Assembly: GCF_019402665.1 (NCBI RefSeq)
Contig: NZ_VSST01000001.1
Coordinates: 62,001 to 126,000 of the forward strand
DNA from: Bradyrhizobium canariense
GTDB taxonomy: Bacteria > Pseudomonadota > Alphaproteobacteria > Rhizobiales > Xanthobacteraceae
Reading direction: 5' to 3'
Length of the DNA stretch: 64,000 nt
A program made the position numbers and the translations under genes. Below, piece after piece: positions 52,144 through 60,146 of the stretch. Each line of letters opens with the position of its first letter. The stretch's first letter is position 1. The notes under the pieces are model-generated. The model ran no database searches. It worked only from the letters and a program-made list of their open reading frames with translations, and was not told where the DNA came from.

Positions 52144-52578
52144 ATGGCTGCGATCGTTCAGCCGACCCGTCCCCAGATCGCGGTCAGTGCCGCGATTTTT
52201 CGTGACGGCAAGGTGCTTCTGACCCGTCGTGCACGCTCGCCGGCAAAGGGGTTCTATTCGCTGCCCGGCGGCCGGGTCGAGTTCGGCGAATCGCTGCACC
52301 AGGCGCTGGCGCGCGAGATCGACGAGGAGACCGGGCTCGATATCGACATCATTGGCCTCGCGGGCTGGCGCGAAGTGCTGCCGGCCGCGGCCGGCGCCGG
52401 CCACTACCTGATCATGTCCTTTGCCGCCCGCTGGGTGGCCCGGGAGCCGGTTCTCAACGACGAGCTCGACGACTACCGCTGGATCGCCCCGGAGGCCCTG
52501 GCGGGCCTTGGCGAGCTCAAGCTGACCGGCGGGCTGGAAGAGATCATCCAGTCGGCCCACCGGCTGATCGGCCCCTGA
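52144..52578 (+). CDS. NUDIX hydrolase (MutT/ADP-ribose type)
   Basis: A 144-residue NUDIX enzyme. The box is GGRVEFGESLHQALAREIDEETGLDI at about 40-65, a perfect GX5EX7REUXEEXGU match. The fold is compact with no extra domain. It may act on oxidised nucleotides or ADP-ribose. It follows the 166-residue protein, with a TIGR02301 gene 50 bases further. Confidence 0.9.
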   Translation: MAAIVQPTRPQIAVSAAIFRDGKVLLTRRARSPAKGFYSLPGGRVEFGESLHQALAREIDEETGLDIDIIGLAGWREVLPAAAGAGHYLIMSFAARWVAREPVLNDELDDYRWIAPEALAGLGELKLTGGLEEIIQSAHRLIGP

Positions 52579-52627
52579 CGGCCCGGCGCCTTGCGTCCAC
52601 CGCCCCGAGGAGGCATACACCCGGCCG

Positions 52628-53005
52628 ATGTCGATGCGATTTCTGGCCATTTTTGCCCTGATTCTCGCCTGCGCCTCGGTGCCCACGAGGGCTCAGGACG
52701 GGGCAGCGCCGTTTGACGGCGATTTGCAGCGGCTGGCGGAGATCCTCGGCGGGCTGCACTATCTGCGCGGCATCTGTGGGTCCAACGAGGGCAACAAATG
52801 GCGCAGCGAGATGCAGGCGCTGATCGATGCCGAAACCCCCGCGGGCGAACGCCGCACCCGCATGATCGCCGGCTTCAACCGCGGCTATAACGGTTTTCAG
52901 CAGACCTACCGGAGCTGCACGCCGGCCGCGACGGTGGCGATCCGCCGCTACATCGAGGAAGGCGCGAAGATCTCGCGCGATCTCACGGCGCGTTACGCGA
53001 ACTGA
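52628..53005 (+). CDS. TIGR02301-family exported protein
   Basis: A 125-residue protein found in Rhizobiales. A signal peptide (FLAIFALILACASVPTRAQ) precedes a helical domain with two Cys (LHYLRGICGS and YRSCTPAA) and the typical NEGNKWRSEMQALI and FNRGYNGFQQTY stretches. Periplasmic; function unknown. Confidence 0.85.
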   Translation: MSMRFLAIFALILACASVPTRAQDGAAPFDGDLQRLAEILGGLHYLRGICGSNEGNKWRSEMQALIDAETPAGERRTRMIAGFNRGYNGFQQTYRSCTPAATVAIRRYIEEGAKISRDLTARYAN

Positions 53006-53037
53006 ACTACCGTCAATCACATCCAGACCTGTAAATT

Positions 53038-53147
53038 CCTCATCCTGAGGAGCGCGGAACGCGCGTCTCGAAGGATGAAAGGCCCGGCTGCAGCAGCGGG
53101 GCCTCTATGGTTCGAGACGCGTGCTTTGCACGCTCCTCGCCATGAGG
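53038..53147. repeat. palindromic repeat element, type E
   Basis: A 110-bp element beginning CCTCATCCTGAGGAGCGC and ending GCTCCTCGCCATGAGG, with inner GCGTCTCGAA/TTCGAGACGC arms. One copy in the window, in the 285-bp region between the TIGR02301 gene and the 88-residue gene. Confidence 0.7.
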
Positions 53148-53290
53148 TTGGGCATCGGGGAACCCTGTCATCGACTTTGTACACAGCCGTTAACCGTTCC
53201 TAAAGAAGTGGCCTAGCGGGCGTTAACCCGCGTGCTACACCTCTCGCACAGCGCATCGCCGTGGATTGCGCCCCAGCCCTGACGAGTTTC

Positions 53291-53557
53291 ATGAGCCATC
53301 CAGTGTCCTACGCCCCCGCACGCGCGCCGCTGCCCGATCACGAGCAGAAACAGGCCGCACTGAGCTATCTCAACGAGGCCTGGGCCGAAGCGCGCCATGA
53401 CGGCGTCGACGGCGACTGCCTGGCGCAGGCGAGCCTGTTCGCGGCCCTTGCCGAGCTGGTCGGCACCTATGGCGAGGACGCGGTGGCGAAGTTCGTCGAA
53501 GGCTTTCCTGGCCGCATCCGCAACGGCGAATTCTCGGTCGACATCTCCCGACAGTAA
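53291..53557 (+). CDS. 88-residue conserved hypothetical protein
   Basis: Acidic helical protein (MSHPVSYAPARAPLPDHEQKQAALSYLNEAWAEARHDGVDGDCLAQASLFAALAELVGTYGEDAVAKFVEGFPGRIRNGEFSV). ATG 53291 is used since the preceding residues of the open frame look random. No known domain. Confidence 0.7.
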   Translation: MSHPVSYAPARAPLPDHEQKQAALSYLNEAWAEARHDGVDGDCLAQASLFAALAELVGTYGEDAVAKFVEGFPGRIRNGEFSVDISRQ

Positions 53558-53587
53558 GTCTTTCTTCAGGCAGTAAGCCTTGCCGAA

Positions 53588-53611
53588 AACGCCCCCGCCA
53601 CGCGGGCGGGG
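53588..53611 (-). terminator. terminator after the cupredoxin gene
   Basis: On the minus strand CCCCGCC-CGCGT-GGCGGGG followed by GCGTTTTC, 40 bases after the stop. The T-run is short. Confidence 0.6.
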
Positions 53612-53650
53612 CCAGTTTCCGCTGCCGTCGGGAATGCGCTCCCCAGCCCG

Positions 53651-53971
53651 TTACGGCTCGATCTTGAGCGTCGCTTTCATGTTGGGATGATAGCGGCAGT
53701 AATAATCGACCGTGCCTGCCTTCTTGAGGACCAACGTCCCTGATTTTTTCGCCGGCAAGTTGACATCGAAATCGCCGTTCCTGGCCGTCGCGGTGTGGGC
53801 GAAGACGTCCTTGTTGATCCATTCAATGGTGTCGCCGACCTTGGCCGAAGCGTCTTTCGGCGACACTTCGAGATTCTCCATCGTGATCTCTATGGCCGCA
53901 GCGTGCGCCGGGACGGCCAACGCCACGAGCAGGACCGCTGACGCGATCGCAGACAATCGTCCCGGCATCAT
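53651..53971 (-). CDS. small blue-copper protein (cupredoxin, amicyanin-like)
   Basis: A 106-residue periplasmic protein. The signal peptide (ASAVLLVALAVPAHAA) is followed by an 80-residue cupredoxin fold. The type 1 copper ligands are all present: His59 (FAHTA), Cys92, His95 and Met98 (YYCRYHPNM). The close CxxHxxM spacing is that of amicyanin/pseudoazurin-type proteins. Its gene follows DUF4142 by 7 bases and shares its promoter. It may pass electrons or copper in an envelope-stress response led by the ECF sigma factor. Confidence 0.88.
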   Translation of the reverse strand: MMPGRLSAIASAVLLVALAVPAHAAAIEITMENLEVSPKDASAKVGDTIEWINKDVFAHTATARNGDFDVNLPAKKSGTLVLKKAGTVDYYCRYHPNMKATLKIEP

Positions 53972-53978
53972 CGCCTCC

Positions 53979-54512
53979 CTATTTCAGCTCCGCCGCGATG
54001 TGCTCGGCGTGCTGCTGATGGCCCTGGAAAATTTTCAGGCCGGTCTGCAGCAGGCTCTTCAGTTCGGCATTGCTGGCGGACGGAATGAGCTGGGTTTCCA
54101 GCGCGCCATTGACGGTTTTGTGGTAGGCGACCTCGTTTGCGACGTAGGCCTTGTCGAAGGCCGCACCGCTCAGCTTGTCCAATTCGGCGAGCTTCTCGCT
54201 CGCCTGCTTCGACAGCGCCTTGCTGGTGTCGTTGTCTTCAGGCGTGACGTTCAGCTTCTTGACCAGCGCGAGCGCCTGCTTGTTGACGGCCTCGTGGTCG
54301 CGCAGCATGTCGTCGGCAAACGCCTTCACGTCCTTGTTCTTGGCTTTCTTCTGCGCCTGCTTGGCTGCGTTGATGTCGATCACACCCGCGGTGTAGGCGA
54401 TATGGGCGATCTGCGGATTGGTCAGCTTGTCGGCTGCTCTGGCGCCTTGCAGCAGCGCGGGGCTCGACAACAAAATTGCAGCGGCGATCGCCGTGGTCCA
54501 ACGAACGAACAT
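53979..54512 (-). CDS. DUF4142 family exported protein
   Basis: A 177-residue protein with a signal peptide (WTTAIAAAILLSSPALLQGARA) and a full DUF4142 helical domain (IAHIAYTAGVIDINAAKQAQKKAKNKDVKAFADDMLRDHEAVNKQALAL...AYVANEVAYHKTVNGAL...LKIFQGHQQHAEHIAAEL). Its His/Asp pattern in the first and third helices suggests metal binding. It lies 90 bases behind the ECF sigma gene, with its own GGGAAC-N16-CATCCAA promoter, and precedes the cupredoxin. Confidence 0.9.
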   Translation of the reverse strand: MFVRWTTAIAAAILLSSPALLQGARAADKLTNPQIAHIAYTAGVIDINAAKQAQKKAKNKDVKAFADDMLRDHEAVNKQALALVKKLNVTPEDNDTSKALSKQASEKLAELDKLSGAAFDKAYVANEVAYHKTVNGALETQLIPSASNAELKSLLQTGLKIFQGHQQHAEHIAAELK

Positions 54513-54566
54513 GGTTTGACACTCCTGTGGTGCCGGATGTTTTACCGGCGCGTTGCTTCACAGGCG

Positions 54567-54595
54567 TTGGATGGAATTTTCGCGCGAACGTTCCC
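54567..54595 (-). promoter_or_regulatory. ECF-type promoter of the DUF4142-cupredoxin operon
   Basis: On the minus strand GGGAAC (54590-54595), 16 bases, CATCCAA (54567-54573). Identical hexamer and heptamer with equal spacing occur before the ECF sigma gene (55343-55371). Confidence 0.65.
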
Positions 54596-54602
54596 GAAGA
54601 AT

Positions 54603-55307
54603 TCAGCCGCCGATGCCGAGCCGCTTCAGCACTGACACGGTCAGCCGCTCGCAGCGCCACCCGGCGAACGGGAACGCATCCATCACCACCGGACCGATCT
54701 CCTTCTCGACGTTCTCGCGCAACATGGTGCGCGCACGGTGCAGTCGCGTCTTCACGGTCTCGGGCTTGACGCCGAGCAGCTCGGCGGTCTCCTCGATGTT
54801 CATGCCTTCCATCACGCGTGCGACGAAGACCATGCGGAAGACATCCGGCAACTCATCGATGGCGCGCTCGACGACGCGCTGGATTTCACGTTGGGCCATG
54901 GTCCTTTCCGGATCGCCTGCGGGAGAAGCGGGAAATTTGATGATCTGCGCCTCGAGCGTCGCTTCGGGCACCGAGCCCAGCTCGACATGCGGCCTGGCGC
55001 CTCGCGTCCGGCCAAGCGCCTCGTTGATGGCGATGCGCGACAGCCATGTCGACAGACTGGACTCGCCGCGAAAACCGTCGAGATGGGTGAAGGCGCGGAT
55101 ATAGGTTTCCTGAACGACATCCTCGGCTTCGCTGTCGCTGCGCAGAATTCCGCGCGCCAGACGATAGAGCCTGCGATTGTTGGCCTGCATGATCTCGCGT
55201 AACGCGGCCTCGTCACGGCCCCGCGCCCGCTCGACCAGTTCGGCTTCCAATGTCCGGATTTCTGAAGTCTTAGCGCCGGCGGACAGGCCGGCTGCGGTCC
55301 GTGGCAT
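54603..55307 (-). CDS. ECF-family RNA polymerase sigma factor
   Basis: A 234-residue sigma-70-family ECF protein. Region 2 is at about 40-100 (LYRLARGILRSDSEAEDVVQETYIRAFTHLDGFRGESSLSTWLSRIAINEAL), and region 4 at about 140-190 (DELPDVFRMVFVARVMEGMNIEETAELLGVKPETVKTRLHRARTMLRENVE). A C-terminal extension (VVMDAFPFAGWRCERLTVSVLKRL) is present. I use ATG 55307 (AGGTGA 5 bases before) because the upstream ATG 55343 would lie at the promoter -10. No anti-sigma gene lies beside it. Confidence 0.9.
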   Translation of the reverse strand: MPRTAAGLSAGAKTSEIRTLEAELVERARGRDEAALREIMQANNRRLYRLARGILRSDSEAEDVVQETYIRAFTHLDGFRGESSLSTWLSRIAINEALGRTRGARPHVELGSVPEATLEAQIIKFPASPAGDPERTMAQREIQRVVERAIDELPDVFRMVFVARVMEGMNIEETAELLGVKPETVKTRLHRARTMLRENVEKEIGPVVMDAFPFAGWRCERLTVSVLKRLGIGG

Positions 55308-55342
55308 GGCGGTCACCTGCTTGTTTGGCTTCGTTCCGGACA

Positions 55343-55371
55343 TTGGATGCCGCCCCAAGGGAAAGGTTCCC
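55343..55371 (-). promoter_or_regulatory. ECF-type autoregulatory promoter of the sigma gene
   Basis: On the minus strand GGGAAC (55366-55371), 16 bases, CATCCAA (55343-55349), the same elements and spacing as before the DUF4142 gene. Confidence 0.65.
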
Positions 55372-55412
55372 AAGTTTCTGTCCTTCCCCTGGGGGAGAGA
55401 CCAGGGAATGTC

Positions 55413-56282
55413 CTAATCCGTCTCGATCGGCAGCGCCGGATCCTTCGCCCACTCCCCCATCGAAGCATCGTACAGCGTCAGCTTGTCATAACCGAGCTGC
55501 GTCAGCAGCAGCAGATCGATCGTCGCCGAGATGCCGCCACCGCAATATAGGATGACATTCTTGTCGCAGGTGACGCCTGCCGCGGCGAATTTGGCTTCGG
55601 CATCGGCGAGCGTCGTCAGCGTCTTGTCGGCATTGGTGAGAACCGCCGCGGGAACGTTGACGCTGCCGGGAACCCGGCCGGGCCGCCCATAGCGGCTCGG
55701 CTCGAGGCCGCGATGAAACTGGGAACCGAGCGCGTTGACGATAACAGTCGCGGGATCGCCGAGCCGTGCCTTCACTGCATTCTTATCGACGAAGAAGCCT
55801 GCGCGCGGTATGGCCTTAAAGGTGGTGGCCGGATAGCCCTTCGGCGCGCCTGTCTCGACCGGCCGCCCCTCTTCCTTCCATTTGTCGAGGCCACCGTCGA
55901 GCACCCGCGCGTCAACGCCGAGCGAGCGCAGCATCCACCAGAACCGCGTCGACCACATCATGGTGCCGATGCTGTAGAGCACGACGGACTTGGACGCATC
56001 GAGGCCGTGGCGGCCGAAGGCGGTCTCCAGCTGGGCCACGTCAGGCATCATGAAGAATTGCTGCGCAGAGGCGTCGGAGAACTCGCCTTGCAGGTCGAGA
56101 AAATCGGCGCCTGGAATGTGGCCGGCCTCGAACGTCTTGTCGCCGGGCACGGCGCGATAGGGCACGTCGCTGCCCGGCGGCACCGGCTCGTTGTAGGTCG
56201 TGCAGTCGTAGAGGCGGAGATTGGGATCGCCGAGTATGGCGGCGAGTTGCTCGGTGGTGATGAGGGGTGTCGGTTGGGACAT
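55413..56282 (-). CDS. sseA: 3-mercaptopyruvate sulfurtransferase (SseA type)
   Basis: A 289-residue protein with two rhodanese domains (about 1-145 and 165-289). The active-site loop in the second domain is YCGGGISA near residue 245 with catalytic Cys; the CGxGxxA pattern separates mercaptopyruvate sulfurtransferases from thiosulfate rhodaneses (CRxGxx). Transfers sulfur from 3-mercaptopyruvate to thiols or cyanide. It is followed on its 5' side by the type A repeat. Confidence 0.88.
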   Translation of the reverse strand: MSQPTPLITTEQLAAILGDPNLRLYDCTTYNEPVPPGSDVPYRAVPGDKTFEAGHIPGADFLDLQGEFSDASAQQFFMMPDVAQLETAFGRHGLDASKSVVLYSIGTMMWSTRFWWMLRSLGVDARVLDGGLDKWKEEGRPVETGAPKGYPATTFKAIPRAGFFVDKNAVKARLGDPATVIVNALGSQFHRGLEPSRYGRPGRVPGSVNVPAAVLTNADKTLTTLADAEAKFAAAGVTCDKNVILYCGGGISATIDLLLLTQLGYDKLTLYDASMGEWAKDPALPIETD

Positions 56283-56294
56283 TCATTCCTCCCT

Positions 56295-56424
56295 CGGCGT
56301 CGTCCTGGCGAAAGCCAGGACCCATTACCACAGGATCAAGTTGTGGCGCGCAAGTGTTGGCCACAAGTCTTCGCACAAGATGCAGTCGGGGTAATGGGTC
56401 CTGGCTTTCGCCAGGACGACGCCG
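56295..56424. repeat. palindromic repeat element, type A, copy 2
   Basis: A 130-bp element with perfect 34-bp terminal inverted repeats (CGGCGTCGTCCTGGCGAAAG, then CCAGGACCCATTAC). It is inserted between two convergent/tandem genes at 56283 and 56451. The ends match those of the copy at 41154 apart from one base pair; the interior does not. Confidence 0.85.
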
Positions 56425-56450
56425 GGAGTGCGGAACGCTTGTGCCGCTCC

Positions 56451-57785
56451 CTACTGTTTCAACGTCTCCAGAAACCGCACCGGCTCACCTTGCGAGGCCG
56501 TCACGAGCTCGCCCTGCCACATCACGCGGCGGCCGCGGATGAAGGTGCCGACGGGCCAGCCGGTGACGCGCAACCCGTCATAGGGGGTCCAGCCGGCCTT
56601 GGAGGCCACCCATTTGTTGGTGATGGTCTCGCTGCGCTTGAGATCGACGACGGTGAAGTCGGCGTCGTAGCCGGCGGCGATGCGGCCCTTGCAGGCCATA
56701 TTGTAGAGGCGCGCGGGGCCGGCGCTGGTGAGATCGACGAAACGCGCCAGCGACAACCGGCCCGCATTGACGTGATCGAGCATGAGCGGCACCAGCGTCT
56801 GCACGCCGGTCATGCCGGAGGGCGAGGCCGGATAGATCTTCTGCTTCTCTTCGAGCGTATGCGGGGCATGATCGGAGCCGAGCACGTCGATGATGCCCTG
56901 CTCGATGCCGCGCCAGATCCCGGCGCGATGATCGGCGCCGCGCACCGGCGGATTCATCTGCGCCAGCGTGCCGAGCCGCTCGTAGCATTCGGGCGCCACC
57001 AGCGTGAGATGATGCGGCGTCGCCTCGCAGGAGGCGACGTCCTTGTGGTCGCGCAAAAATTCGATCTCTTCCTTGGTCGAGATATGCAGCACGTGGATGC
57101 GCTTGCCCGTCTCGTGCGCGAGCTTCACCAGGCGCTGCGTCGCCATCAGCGCCGCGGTCTCGTCGCGCCACACCGGGTGCGAGCGCGTGTCGCCCTCGAT
57201 ACGCAGCGACTTGCGGTCGTTGAGGCGGTACTCGTCCTCGGCGTGGAACGCCGCGCGGCGGCGGATCACCTGGAAGATGCGGCGCAGGCTTTCGTCGTCT
57301 TCCACCAAGAGCGCGCCGGTCGAGGAGCCGATGAACACCTTGACGCCTGCGCAACCCGGCGCACGCTCCAGCACCGGCAGATCCTGCACGTTCTCGCGGG
57401 TACCGCCGATGAAGAAGGCGAAGTCGCAATGCATGCGGTGATGAGCGCGCTTCACCTTGTCGGTGAAGGTGGCCTCCGTCACGGTCAATGGCGCGGTGTT
57501 CGGCATCTCGAACACGGCGGTGACGCCGCCCATCACGGCGCTGCGCGAGCCGGTCTCGAGGTCTTCCTTCTGCTCCAGCCCGGGCTCGCGGAAATGCACC
57601 TGCGTGTCCATCACGCCGGGCAGGATGTGCAGGCCCTTGCAGTCGATCACCTCCGCGGCGGAAGCCTGCGACAGGGTGCCGATCTCGGCAATGCGGCCGT
57701 TGACGACGCCGATATCGCGGGCTCCCTCGCCGTCCTGGTTGACGACAGTGCCGCCCTTGAGGATCACGTCGAAACGCTGGGTCAT
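56451..57785 (-). CDS. dihydroorotase-like amidohydrolase
   Basis: A 444-residue cyclic amidohydrolase annotated as dihydroorotase in related genomes. The carboxylated-Lys region is AGVKVFIGSSTG near residue 150, with metal His in VLHIST near 240 and TPHHLTL near 270, and the catalytic Asp in LGSDHAPHT. The usual first motif D-x-H-x-H reads D-T-Q-V-H (residues near 60), so one metal His is Gln. That change makes pyrimidine-pathway activity uncertain. Allantoinase or dihydropyrimidinase are also possible. Confidence 0.8.
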   Translation of the reverse strand: MTQRFDVILKGGTVVNQDGEGARDIGVVNGRIAEIGTLSQASAAEVIDCKGLHILPGVMDTQVHFREPGLEQKEDLETGSRSAVMGGVTAVFEMPNTAPLTVTEATFTDKVKRAHHRMHCDFAFFIGGTRENVQDLPVLERAPGCAGVKVFIGSSTGALLVEDDESLRRIFQVIRRRAAFHAEDEYRLNDRKSLRIEGDTRSHPVWRDETAALMATQRLVKLAHETGKRIHVLHISTKEEIEFLRDHKDVASCEATPHHLTLVAPECYERLGTLAQMNPPVRGADHRAGIWRGIEQGIIDVLGSDHAPHTLEEKQKIYPASPSGMTGVQTLVPLMLDHVNAGRLSLARFVDLTSAGPARLYNMACKGRIAAGYDADFTVVDLKRSETITNKWVASKAGWTPYDGLRVTGWPVGTFIRGRRVMWQGELVTASQGEPVRFLETLKQ

Positions 57786-57886
57786 GGCTGAAGGCCTCTC
57801 TCGTCCCCAAGCGCAGGGCTTGAGGTCTTGTCGTTTTTGCCTTGCGGGCTTACGTTCCGGAGCAACATGTCGCAAGAGATTTTCGT

Positions 57887-58768
57887 ATGAAATCAGCGTT
57901 TCTTCCGGACCGGGGCGTGATCAAGGTCGCGGGCGAGGATGCGCGCAACTTCCTCAATGGCCTCGTCACGACCGATGTCGACAAGCTGAAGCCGGGCCTC
58001 GGCCGATTCGGCGCGCTGCTGACGCCGCAGGGCAAGATCATCGTAGATTTCCTGATCACGGAAGCGCCTGCCGGCCATGGCGGCGGGTTCCTGATCGATT
58101 GCCCGAAGCCGCTTGCCGACGGCCTCGCCACCAAGCTGAAATTCTACAAGCTGCGCGCCAAGGTCACGGTGGAAAACCTGTCCGACGATCTCGGCGTGCT
58201 CGCGGCCTGGGACGGCAAGCCTGCGGCCCAGCCCGATCTCGCCTTCGCCGATCCGCGCAATGAAGACCTCGGCACCCGCATCCTGATCCCCGAAGATCTC
58301 AAACATAAGCTGTCCGATCTGATCGGCGCCGAGCTCGTCGACGCCGCCGCCTACGAGGCCCACCGCATCGCGCTCGGCGTGCCGCGCGGCGGGCTCGATT
58401 TCACGTACAGCGATGCGTTCCCGCACGAGACCAACATGGACCGTTTGGCCGGTGTCGATTTCGACAAGGGCTGCTATGTCGGCCAGGAGGTCGTCTCGCG
58501 CATGCAGCATCGCGGCACCGCCCGCACCCGCAGCGTCAAGGTGCTGCTCGAGGACTCCTCGCCTGAGCCCGGCGTCAGCGTCATGGCTGGCGACAAGTCG
58601 GTCGGTACGATGGGCTCGTCGGCGCAGGGCAAGGGTATCGCGCTGGTGCGCATCGACCGCGTCGCTGATGCGCTCGATGCAGGACAGGCGCTGACTGCCG
58701 GTGGCCTCGCTGTGAGGCTTGCGGAACCTGAAATCGTGCGCATTCCAACCAAGCAACCCATCGCATGA
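57887..58768 (+). CDS. ygfZ: YgfZ/GcvT folate-binding protein (Fe-S assembly)
   Basis: A 293-residue folate-dependent protein needed for repair or assembly of some Fe-S enzymes such as MiaB. The signature KGCYVGQEVVSRMQHRG with its Cys is at about 200-216. The N-terminal GcvT-like fold (VAGEDARNFLNGLVTTDV, LLTPQGKIIVDF) and the barrel C-terminus are complete. The ATG at 57887 is the first in the frame with the conserved MKSAFLPDRGVIKVAG. Its stop overlaps tag. Confidence 0.9.
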   Translation: MKSAFLPDRGVIKVAGEDARNFLNGLVTTDVDKLKPGLGRFGALLTPQGKIIVDFLITEAPAGHGGGFLIDCPKPLADGLATKLKFYKLRAKVTVENLSDDLGVLAAWDGKPAAQPDLAFADPRNEDLGTRILIPEDLKHKLSDLIGAELVDAAAYEAHRIALGVPRGGLDFTYSDAFPHETNMDRLAGVDFDKGCYVGQEVVSRMQHRGTARTRSVKVLLEDSSPEPGVSVMAGDKSVGTMGSSAQGKGIALVRIDRVADALDAGQALTAGGLAVRLAEPEIVRIPTKQPIA

Positions 58769-59391
58769 GCCGTGCCCCTCGCCTGCATCCCGACGGAAAG
58801 ACGCGTTGCCCCTGGCCCGGCGAAGATCCGCTCTACGTCGCCTATCACGACACGGAGTGGGGCGTGCCGGAATATGACGACCGCGCGCTCTATGAGAAGC
58901 TGATCCTCGACGGTTTCCAGGCCGGCCTGTCCTGGATCACGATCCTGCGCAAGCGCGACAATTTCCGCAAAGCTTTCGACGATTTCCAGCCGGAAAAGAT
59001 CGCACGCTACAACGAGAAGAAAGTTCACGCGCTGATGAACGATGCCGGCATCGTGCGTAACAAGGCCAAGATCGACGGCGCGATATCAAGCGCGAAATCC
59101 TATCTCGACATCATGGAGAAGGGCCCCGGCTTCTCGAAATTCCTGTGGGACTTCATGGACGGAAGGCCCAAGGTCAATCATTTCAAGACCACCGCGAGCG
59201 TACCGGCCTCGACGCCGCTCTCCATGCAAATCTCCAAGGAGCTGTCCTCGCGCGGCTTCAAGTTCGTCGGCCCGACCATCGTCTATGCCTTCATGGAGGC
59301 GACCGGCATGGTCAACGATCATCTCGTCGACTGCCATTGTCACGCGAGCTGCGGCAAGACGCAGCGCAAGCCGCGCCTCAAGTCCAAATGA
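58765..59391 (+). CDS. tag: DNA-3-methyladenine glycosylase I
   Basis: Removes 3-methyladenine from DNA. A 208-residue protein with the family start RCPWPGEDPLYVAYHDTEWGVPEYDDRALYEKLILDGFQAGLSW, catalytic Glu/Tyr region and the zinc Cys/His set (Cys near residue 13, and CHCHASC near 192). It overlaps ygfZ by 4 bases and the HD hydrolase gene by 4 bases, making a three-gene operon. Confidence 0.93.
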   Translation: MSRAPRLHPDGKTRCPWPGEDPLYVAYHDTEWGVPEYDDRALYEKLILDGFQAGLSWITILRKRDNFRKAFDDFQPEKIARYNEKKVHALMNDAGIVRNKAKIDGAISSAKSYLDIMEKGPGFSKFLWDFMDGRPKVNHFKTTASVPASTPLSMQISKELSSRGFKFVGPTIVYAFMEATGMVNDHLVDCHCHASCGKTQRKPRLKSK

Positions 59392-60002
59392 CGGCCAGGA
59401 AGTCGTCACCCGATGTGGCGTCTCGTGCCTGGCAGCGCATGCTGTCGGGCCGGCGGCTCGATTTGCTCGATCCCTCCCCGCTCGATATCGAGATCGCCGA
59501 CGTCGCGCATGGGCTGGCGCGTGTCGCCCGCTGGAACGGCCAGACCATCGGCGCACACATCTTCTCGGTCGCGCAGCATACGCTGCTGGTCGAAACCGTG
59601 ATTCGGCACGAGAACCCGCGCGTGGATCTGCGCGTGCGGCTTGCCGCGCTGCTGCACGATGCGCCCGAATACGTGATCGGCGATATGATATCGCCGTTCA
59701 AGGCCGTGCTCGACGGTCATTACAAGGCAGTCGAAAAACGCCTACTCGGCGCCATCCACATCCGCTTTGGCCTGCCGCCGGTGCTGCCGGAGGAGATCAC
59801 GTTGGCGATCAAGGCCGCCGATCGCGGCGCGGCCTATCTGGAGGCGACGACGCTCGTCGGCTTCAGCGAAAGCGAGTCCAGGCGCCTGTTCGGCCGCGAT
59901 CCGGGCCTGCCCGACAGCGTCCGGCGCGATTATCTCACCCCCTGGACGGCTGCCCGGGCCGAGAAGCAGTTTCTGGAGCGGTTTGGCGCCGTGTTTGCGT
60001 GA
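59388..60002 (+). CDS. HD-domain hydrolase (YfbR-like)
   Basis: A 204-residue protein. The HD metal motif is SVAQHTLLVE (first His) and LLHDAPEYVIGDM (His-Asp) near residues 63-100; the last Asp is in AIKAADRGAAYLEA. Most similar in pattern to phosphohydrolases that act on 5'-deoxynucleotides. Its ATG overlaps the tag stop (ATGA). Confidence 0.85.
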   Translation: MTARKSSPDVASRAWQRMLSGRRLDLLDPSPLDIEIADVAHGLARVARWNGQTIGAHIFSVAQHTLLVETVIRHENPRVDLRVRLAALLHDAPEYVIGDMISPFKAVLDGHYKAVEKRLLGAIHIRFGLPPVLPEEITLAIKAADRGAAYLEATTLVGFSESESRRLFGRDPGLPDSVRRDYLTPWTAARAEKQFLERFGAVFA

Positions 60003-60014
60003 ACCCTATCCCTT

Positions 60015-60111
60015 CGTAGGGTGGGCAAAGCGAAGCGTGCCCACCAAACTGGTGGAGATGCGCAGTTGCGAAATGGTGGGCACGGCGCGATGCGCCTTTG
60101 CCCACCCTACG
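60015..60111. repeat. palindromic repeat element, type C, copy 2
   Basis: A 97-bp element from CGTAGGGTGGGCAAAG to CTTTGCCCACCCTACG, 13 bases after the HD hydrolase stop. The terminal arms are perfect inverted repeats of 16 bp. Confidence 0.8.
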
Positions 60112-60146
60112 GGCGCTCGCTATACTCGCCGCCAAAAAGGTCCGCC

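Noticed and set aside
55713..57791. Plus-strand open frame of 692 codons opposite sseA and the dihydroorotase gene
   Set aside because: It crosses two recognised genes and a repeat element, and no domain is visible.
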